A program made the position numbers and the translations under genes. Below are positions 60,703-64,000 of a stretch of DNA of 64,000 nt, one piece after another (within the stretch, counting starts at the first letter, position 1; each line of letters starts with the position of its first letter). The notes beneath the pieces were generated by a model, which saw only the letters and a program-made list of their open reading frames with translations, was not told where the DNA came from and made no database searches. The stretch lies in assembly GCA_964654415.1 (NCBI GenBank), contig CAZZIP010000006.1, positions 1 through 64,000 on the forward strand, read 5' to 3'. This DNA comes from Methylohalobius sp964654415. GTDB lineage: Bacteria > Pseudomonadota > Gammaproteobacteria > Methylococcales > Methylothermaceae.

Positions 60703-61510
60703 TAAGAATGAGCGTTTTTCTCCCGAAGAACTCAATGAGGTATCTCCTTGGCGGTGGCCAGAAGTAGCAGCGTCATCGGGTGCCTTTGCCCAAGCGCTGC
60801 AGCACGATTTGGATGAGTCGGAGGTGTCCGATTCGCTACCGCTGCTTACCGCGGAGGCCTTGGAAAAAGTGCAGAAACAGGCTTTCGAGGAGGCAGCCAA
60901 GGCCGGTCGTGAAGCTGGCCACCGCGAGGGCTATGCCAAGGGCAGTCAGGAAGGATATAAAGAGGGCTACGACAAAGGCTTTCAGCAAGGATACCGGGAG
61001 GGAAAGGAAAAGGGCGAGGCAGAGAGCCGCGCTTGTGCGGACCAAGCCTTGGCGGTCGAAGTCGGTTATCTGCGGCAGTTGATGGCGGCTTTGACCGAGC
61101 CCCTTGAACAGTTGGACGAGCAGGTCGAGGAGGAGTTGGTCACCCTGGCGATGACGGTGGCCAAGCATCTGGTCCGGCGGGAATTGAAAACCGATCCAGG
61201 GCAGATCGTCGCAGTGGTGCGCGAGGCTCTGGCGCTGCTTCCAGTAGCCAAACGCTCTGTCACCTTGGTGCTGCATCCCAGGGATGCCGAATTGGTGCGC
61301 AAGGCTTTGCATCTGGATCAAGCTAAGGTCTCTTGGCAGATCGTCGAGGATCCTACGCTCAGCCGCGGCGGCCTTCGGGTCGAGACGGAAGTGTCGCGCA
61401 TCGACGCCACTGTGGAGAGCAGGCTTGCAGCAGTGATCGCTACCGCTTTCGGGGGAGAGCGCCGGGATGACCTGGAGGAAAAACATGAGCTTAGGACCGG
61501 ATCGAGCTGA
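60689..61510 (+). CDS. fliH: Flagellar export regulator FliH
   Basis: 273 residues from ATG 60689 (GGAGG upstream, 14-bp overlap with fliG); the frame to 60656 is less likely. Contains the GxxxG-like repeats of FliH (GREAGHREGYAKGSQEGYKEGYDKGFQQGY, positions ~85-115) and the C-terminal V-ATPase-E-like domain. Holds FliI inactive until docking at the export gate. Confidence 0.9.
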   Translation: MNSSNKNERFSPEELNEVSPWRWPEVAASSGAFAQALQHDLDESEVSDSLPLLTAEALEKVQKQAFEEAAKAGREAGHREGYAKGSQEGYKEGYDKGFQQGYREGKEKGEAESRACADQALAVEVGYLRQLMAALTEPLEQLDEQVEEELVTLAMTVAKHLVRRELKTDPGQIVAVVREALALLPVAKRSVTLVLHPRDAELVRKALHLDQAKVSWQIVEDPTLSRGGLRVETEVSRIDATVESRLAAVIATAFGGERRDDLEEKHELRTGSS

Positions 61511-62903
61511 AGAGAATCGGCAAGAACCCGAGCGGGCTGAAGTTCGCGAGGGGAGGGCAGCATGGCAGCGCAGCGCGCAGTGGTGCCAGCGCCTGCGTAG
61601 CGTTAAACAGCGCTTGGGACGTCCTCCACCGTTGGTGGTGGAGGGCAAGCTGTCGCGCATGGTTGGCCTCACCCTGGAGGCGGTAGGATGCCAAGCGCCG
61701 GTAGGGGGACGCTGCTTCGTGGAAACGGCTTACCAGGACCGCATCGAAGCTGAGGTAGTGGGATTTGCCGACGAGCATCTGTATCTGATGCCAGTAGGCG
61801 AGGTGTATGGCTTAAAGCCCGGCTGCCGGGTGATCCCGAGCGGAGCGCCCTGCGTCGCCAAAGTGGGCATGGGGCTATTGGGGCGAGTGCTGGACGGGGC
61901 GGGTAATCCTCTCGATGGCAAAGGGCCGATTGCTTATGAAACTACCCGTCCGCTCCAGGGACGGCCGCTCAATCCATTGCGGCGCCGACCAGTGGTCGAA
62001 CCGCTCGATGTGGGCGTACGGGCTATCAATGCTTTGTTGACGGTGGGACGGGGACAGCGCCTGGGACTATTTGCCGGTACCGGTGTTGGGAAAAGCGTGC
62101 TTTTGGGAATGATGACCCGCTTTACCTCGGCGGACGTGGTGGTGGTAGGCTTAATCGGCGAGCGAGGGCGCGAGGTCAACGACTTCGTGCATAAAATTTT
62201 GGGGCCTGAGGGGTTGGCCCGCGCAGTGGTCGTGGCCACACCCGCCGATCAGCCACCGCTTATGCGTTTGCACGGTGCGTTGCACGCCACCGCGATTGCC
62301 GAACATTTTCGCGATCAGGGCTTGGATGTGCTGTTGCTGATGGACTCCCTGACCCGCTATGCCCAAGCCCAGCGCGAGATCGCCCTGGCTATCGACGAAC
62401 CGCCGGCAACCAAGGGTTATCCTCCATCGGTGTTCGCCAAGCTGCCGCGTTTGGTGGAACGCGCCGGCTGTGGGGAGGAAGGGACAGGTTCGATCACTGC
62501 TTTCTATACCGTTTTGGCCGAGGGGGACGACACCAACGACCCGATTGCCGATGCCGCGCGTGGGATTCTGGACGGCCACATCGTGTTGTCGCGCGAGTTG
62601 GCCGAAGCCGGGCATTATCCGGCCATCGACATCGAGGCCTCGATCAGCCGGGTGATGGCCGATATCGTCCCAGAGCCTCAGCTTGAAGCCGCCCGTCGGT
62701 TGAAAAAGTATTATTCTTTGTATCAACGCAATCGGGACCTGATTGTCTTGGGGGCTTATCAACGGGGTTCCGATCCGCGCATCGATCAGGCCATCCTCCT
62801 GCAACCGAAGATCGCCGAATTCCTGCAGCAGGGAATGCATGAGGCAGTCAGTCTGGAGGACAGCGTAGCCGCCTTGACAACCCTGTTGCCGCCTGACTTA
62901 TGA
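61485..62903 (+). CDS. fliI: Flagellum-specific ATPase FliI
   Basis: 472 residues from ATG 61485 with CTGGAGG; overlaps fliH by 26 bp. F1-beta-like ATPase: Walker A GLFAGTGVGKSVLLG, GLIGERGREVNDF, Walker B VLLLMDSLTRYAQAQRE, and TKGYPPSVFAKLP. Drives type III export of flagellar proteins. Confidence 0.96.
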   Translation: MSLGPDRAEENRQEPERAEVREGRAAWQRSAQWCQRLRSVKQRLGRPPPLVVEGKLSRMVGLTLEAVGCQAPVGGRCFVETAYQDRIEAEVVGFADEHLYLMPVGEVYGLKPGCRVIPSGAPCVAKVGMGLLGRVLDGAGNPLDGKGPIAYETTRPLQGRPLNPLRRRPVVEPLDVGVRAINALLTVGRGQRLGLFAGTGVGKSVLLGMMTRFTSADVVVVGLIGERGREVNDFVHKILGPEGLARAVVVATPADQPPLMRLHGALHATAIAEHFRDQGLDVLLLMDSLTRYAQAQREIALAIDEPPATKGYPPSVFAKLPRLVERAGCGEEGTGSITAFYTVLAEGDDTNDPIADAARGILDGHIVLSRELAEAGHYPAIDIEASISRVMADIVPEPQLEAARRLKKYYSLYQRNRDLIVLGAYQRGSDPRIDQAILLQPKIAEFLQQGMHEAVSLEDSVAALTTLLPPDL

Positions 62904-63352
62904 GCCGCGCACAGCGCTTTGAGCAGGTGGCGAAATTGACCGCCGAGCGGGAGAAAAAAGCTGCTGAGGCATTGGCGGCTTCCGCCAAAAGGTTGGAGGA
63001 AGCCAAAGCCAGACTGGAGACCTTATATCGGTTCCGCTCCGAATACCTCCTCCATTTGCAGCCGGGTGGGGATGTCATGAGCGCAATCTGGCTCCAACAG
63101 TTGCGCGCGTTCTTAAGTAGTCTGAGCCGCGCGATTGAGGAACAGGAAGTTGCTTTGCAGAAGCTGCGGCAAGAACATGCCGCCTTGCAGCTGGCCTGGC
63201 AACGGGCCCATTGCCGTCATCGAGGAATCGAAAAGGTACAAGCGGATTTTCTCCGCCGCCAGCAACTCACCGCCGAGCGCAGGCTGCAACGGGAGCTAGA
63301 CGATCGCGCCGGCAGACGCAGGCCGAGCAAAGGCGGGGGTGAGACGACATAA
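62900..63352 (+). CDS. fliJ: Flagellar export chaperone FliJ
   Basis: 150 residues, nearly all coiled coil (AEREKKAAEALAASAKRLEEAKARLE; LSRAIEEQEVALQKLRQEHAAL). Small helical protein after fliI, overlapping it by 4 bp (ATGA); links FliI to the FlhA gate. Confidence 0.9.
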   Translation: MSRAQRFEQVAKLTAEREKKAAEALAASAKRLEEAKARLETLYRFRSEYLLHLQPGGDVMSAIWLQQLRAFLSSLSRAIEEQEVALQKLRQEHAALQLAWQRAHCRHRGIEKVQADFLRRQQLTAERRLQRELDDRAGRRRPSKGGGETT

Positions 63353-63367
63353 TGGCCCGATGTTTGC
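63353..63367 (+). promoter_or_regulatory. Possible sigma-54 promoter before the fliK-like gene
   Basis: TGGCCC-GATGT-TTGC, one mismatch (-24 A to C), exact spacing, starting right after the fliJ stop and ~38 bp before the next ATG. Confidence 0.55.
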
Positions 63368-63404
63368 TAGTTGTTTTGACGAGTAACCTGATTGGAGAGT
63401 AATC

Positions 63405-64000
63405 ATGTATCTGAATCCGAGCGAGGGGTTGGTCTCGGTTTTGGCGGCGCTGTTCCCGAAACAGAGCAATGCTTCGATCAGCCTTGGTGAGTCGCCGGCA
63501 CCGGAATTCGAGCAGATTCTGGCCAAATTGAGCGCGGTTTTTGCAGACCTCAGCCAAAGGCAGCGTCACGCTGTGGCTCTGCCGGGAGCATCCGGCGGGC
63601 AGAACCGGGATTTTGGCTCGGTGGAAGATGGAGAGGTGCTCGAAAGCCTGAGAGCTTTGCGCGAGTATGTGGAGACGGCCCTGCAGGACTTGCGGGCAGA
63701 AGCGGTGGGGGTAGGACAGCAGTTACCCCAGCTGTCTAGCGGACTTGGCCAGCCTGGGGTCCCAGCCACAGAAAATGCCCGGGAACCACTCGAAGACTTG
63801 AAGGCTTTGCGCACGCAGCTGAAAGCGGCTTTGCGGAGTGCCGTAGGGCAAACTCAGCTTACCGCGGAGAGACCGGGAGAAGAAGCAATCCCAGCGCTTC
63901 GATTGATCGAGGCATTGTCGCAATGGATAGGACAATACCAGCCCGACAGCCCCTCGGGTACAGTCGAATCGCCCGCGATCGACGATTCCAAAGCTGAGGA
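63405..64000 (+). CDS. fliK: FliK-like hook-length control protein, 3' end outside window
   Basis: Open frame from ATG 63405 (TGGAGAG upstream) to the window end, about 198 residues seen. MYLNPSEGLVSVLAALFPK begins it; the rest is low in hydrophobics and rich in Q, A, S and E, with an internal duplication (EVLESLRALREYVETALQDLRAEAVG and EPLEDLKALRTQLKAALRSAVG). This fits the N-terminal ruler part of FliK by place after fliJ; the C-terminal switch domain that would prove it is not in the window. Confidence 0.6.
   Translation, partial: MYLNPSEGLVSVLAALFPKQSNASISLGESPAPEFEQILAKLSAVFADLSQRQRHAVALPGASGGQNRDFGSVEDGEVLESLRALREYVETALQDLRAEAVGVGQQLPQLSSGLGQPGVPATENAREPLEDLKALRTQLKAALRSAVGQTQLTAERPGEEAIPALRLIEALSQWIGQYQPDSPSGTVESPAIDDSKAE

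Overview
The window looks like a chromosomal segment of a diazotrophic, flagellated gammaproteobacterium with fairly high GC. The indications are a rpsU-(yqeY)-dnaG-rpoD block, BamD, DsbB, HscBA/Isc-type Fe-S assembly, an adjacent nifL-nifA pair and FleSR-controlled flagellar genes. PEP-CTERM proteins and the nif gene set would fit a methanotroph or a Chromatiales-like bacterium, but the genus cannot be fixed from the sequence.

Layout. (1) 1-14 kb, housekeeping: a coiled-coil membrane protein (cut by the window edge), a two-subunit biotin carboxylase/carboxyltransferase (pyruvate carboxylase type), bamD, a PfkB kinase, priA, an AT-rich gap with four DnaA-box-like sequences, an HNH protein, dsbB, hemJ, rpsU-yqeY-dnaG-rpoD and a CAU-anticodon tRNA. 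(2) 14-50.5 kb, nitrogen fixation: four transcription units. A leftward unit iscS-iscU-erpA-iscA-hscB-hscA-fdx-nifV-nifW-fd-nifL-nifA; a rightward 1225-residue Nfn-like flavoprotein divergent from it; a leftward unit of a 55-residue ORF plus cysE; a rightward unit mop-nifB-fdxN-iscA-like-TPR-LRV-nifZ-orf-nifT-degT-like-fd-orf-sir2-like; and a leftward unit nifHDKENX-DUF269-DUF683-fdxB-nifQ. Two visibly AT-rich membrane-protein genes (28.9-33.0 kb) interrupt this block. (3) 50.5-54.8 kb: a degenerate receiver protein divergent from nifH, a PEP-CTERM gene group (two of the proteins joined in one reading frame) and a LuxR-type regulator. (4) 55-64 kb, flagella: fleSR, fliEFGHIJ and the start of a fliK-like gene.

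How it works together. Every nif control region carries sigma-54 -24/-12 elements (TGGCAC-N5-TTGC type) and TGT-N10-ACA sites for NifA. Three of them are bidirectional hubs: iscS/Nfn-like, 55-aa ORF/mop-nifB, and nifH/receiver. nifU and nifS are absent, and a whole Isc machine sits behind a NifA-type promoter instead. nifL-nifA lie at the end of that same operon, so the activator probably amplifies itself. Molybdenum handling (Mop, NifQ), homocitrate (NifV), cofactor assembly (NifB/E/N/X), at least four ferredoxins and an Nfn-like electron-transfer flavoprotein are all in the regulon.

The most unusual parts are the Nfn-like fusion as a candidate electron donor module, the receiver lacking its phosphoacceptor Asp, a DegT-family protein lacking its PLP lysine, a SIR2-like protein in the nifB operon, and a fused pair of PEP-CTERM proteins. 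All assignments come from reading the sequence and from family knowledge; no searches were run.
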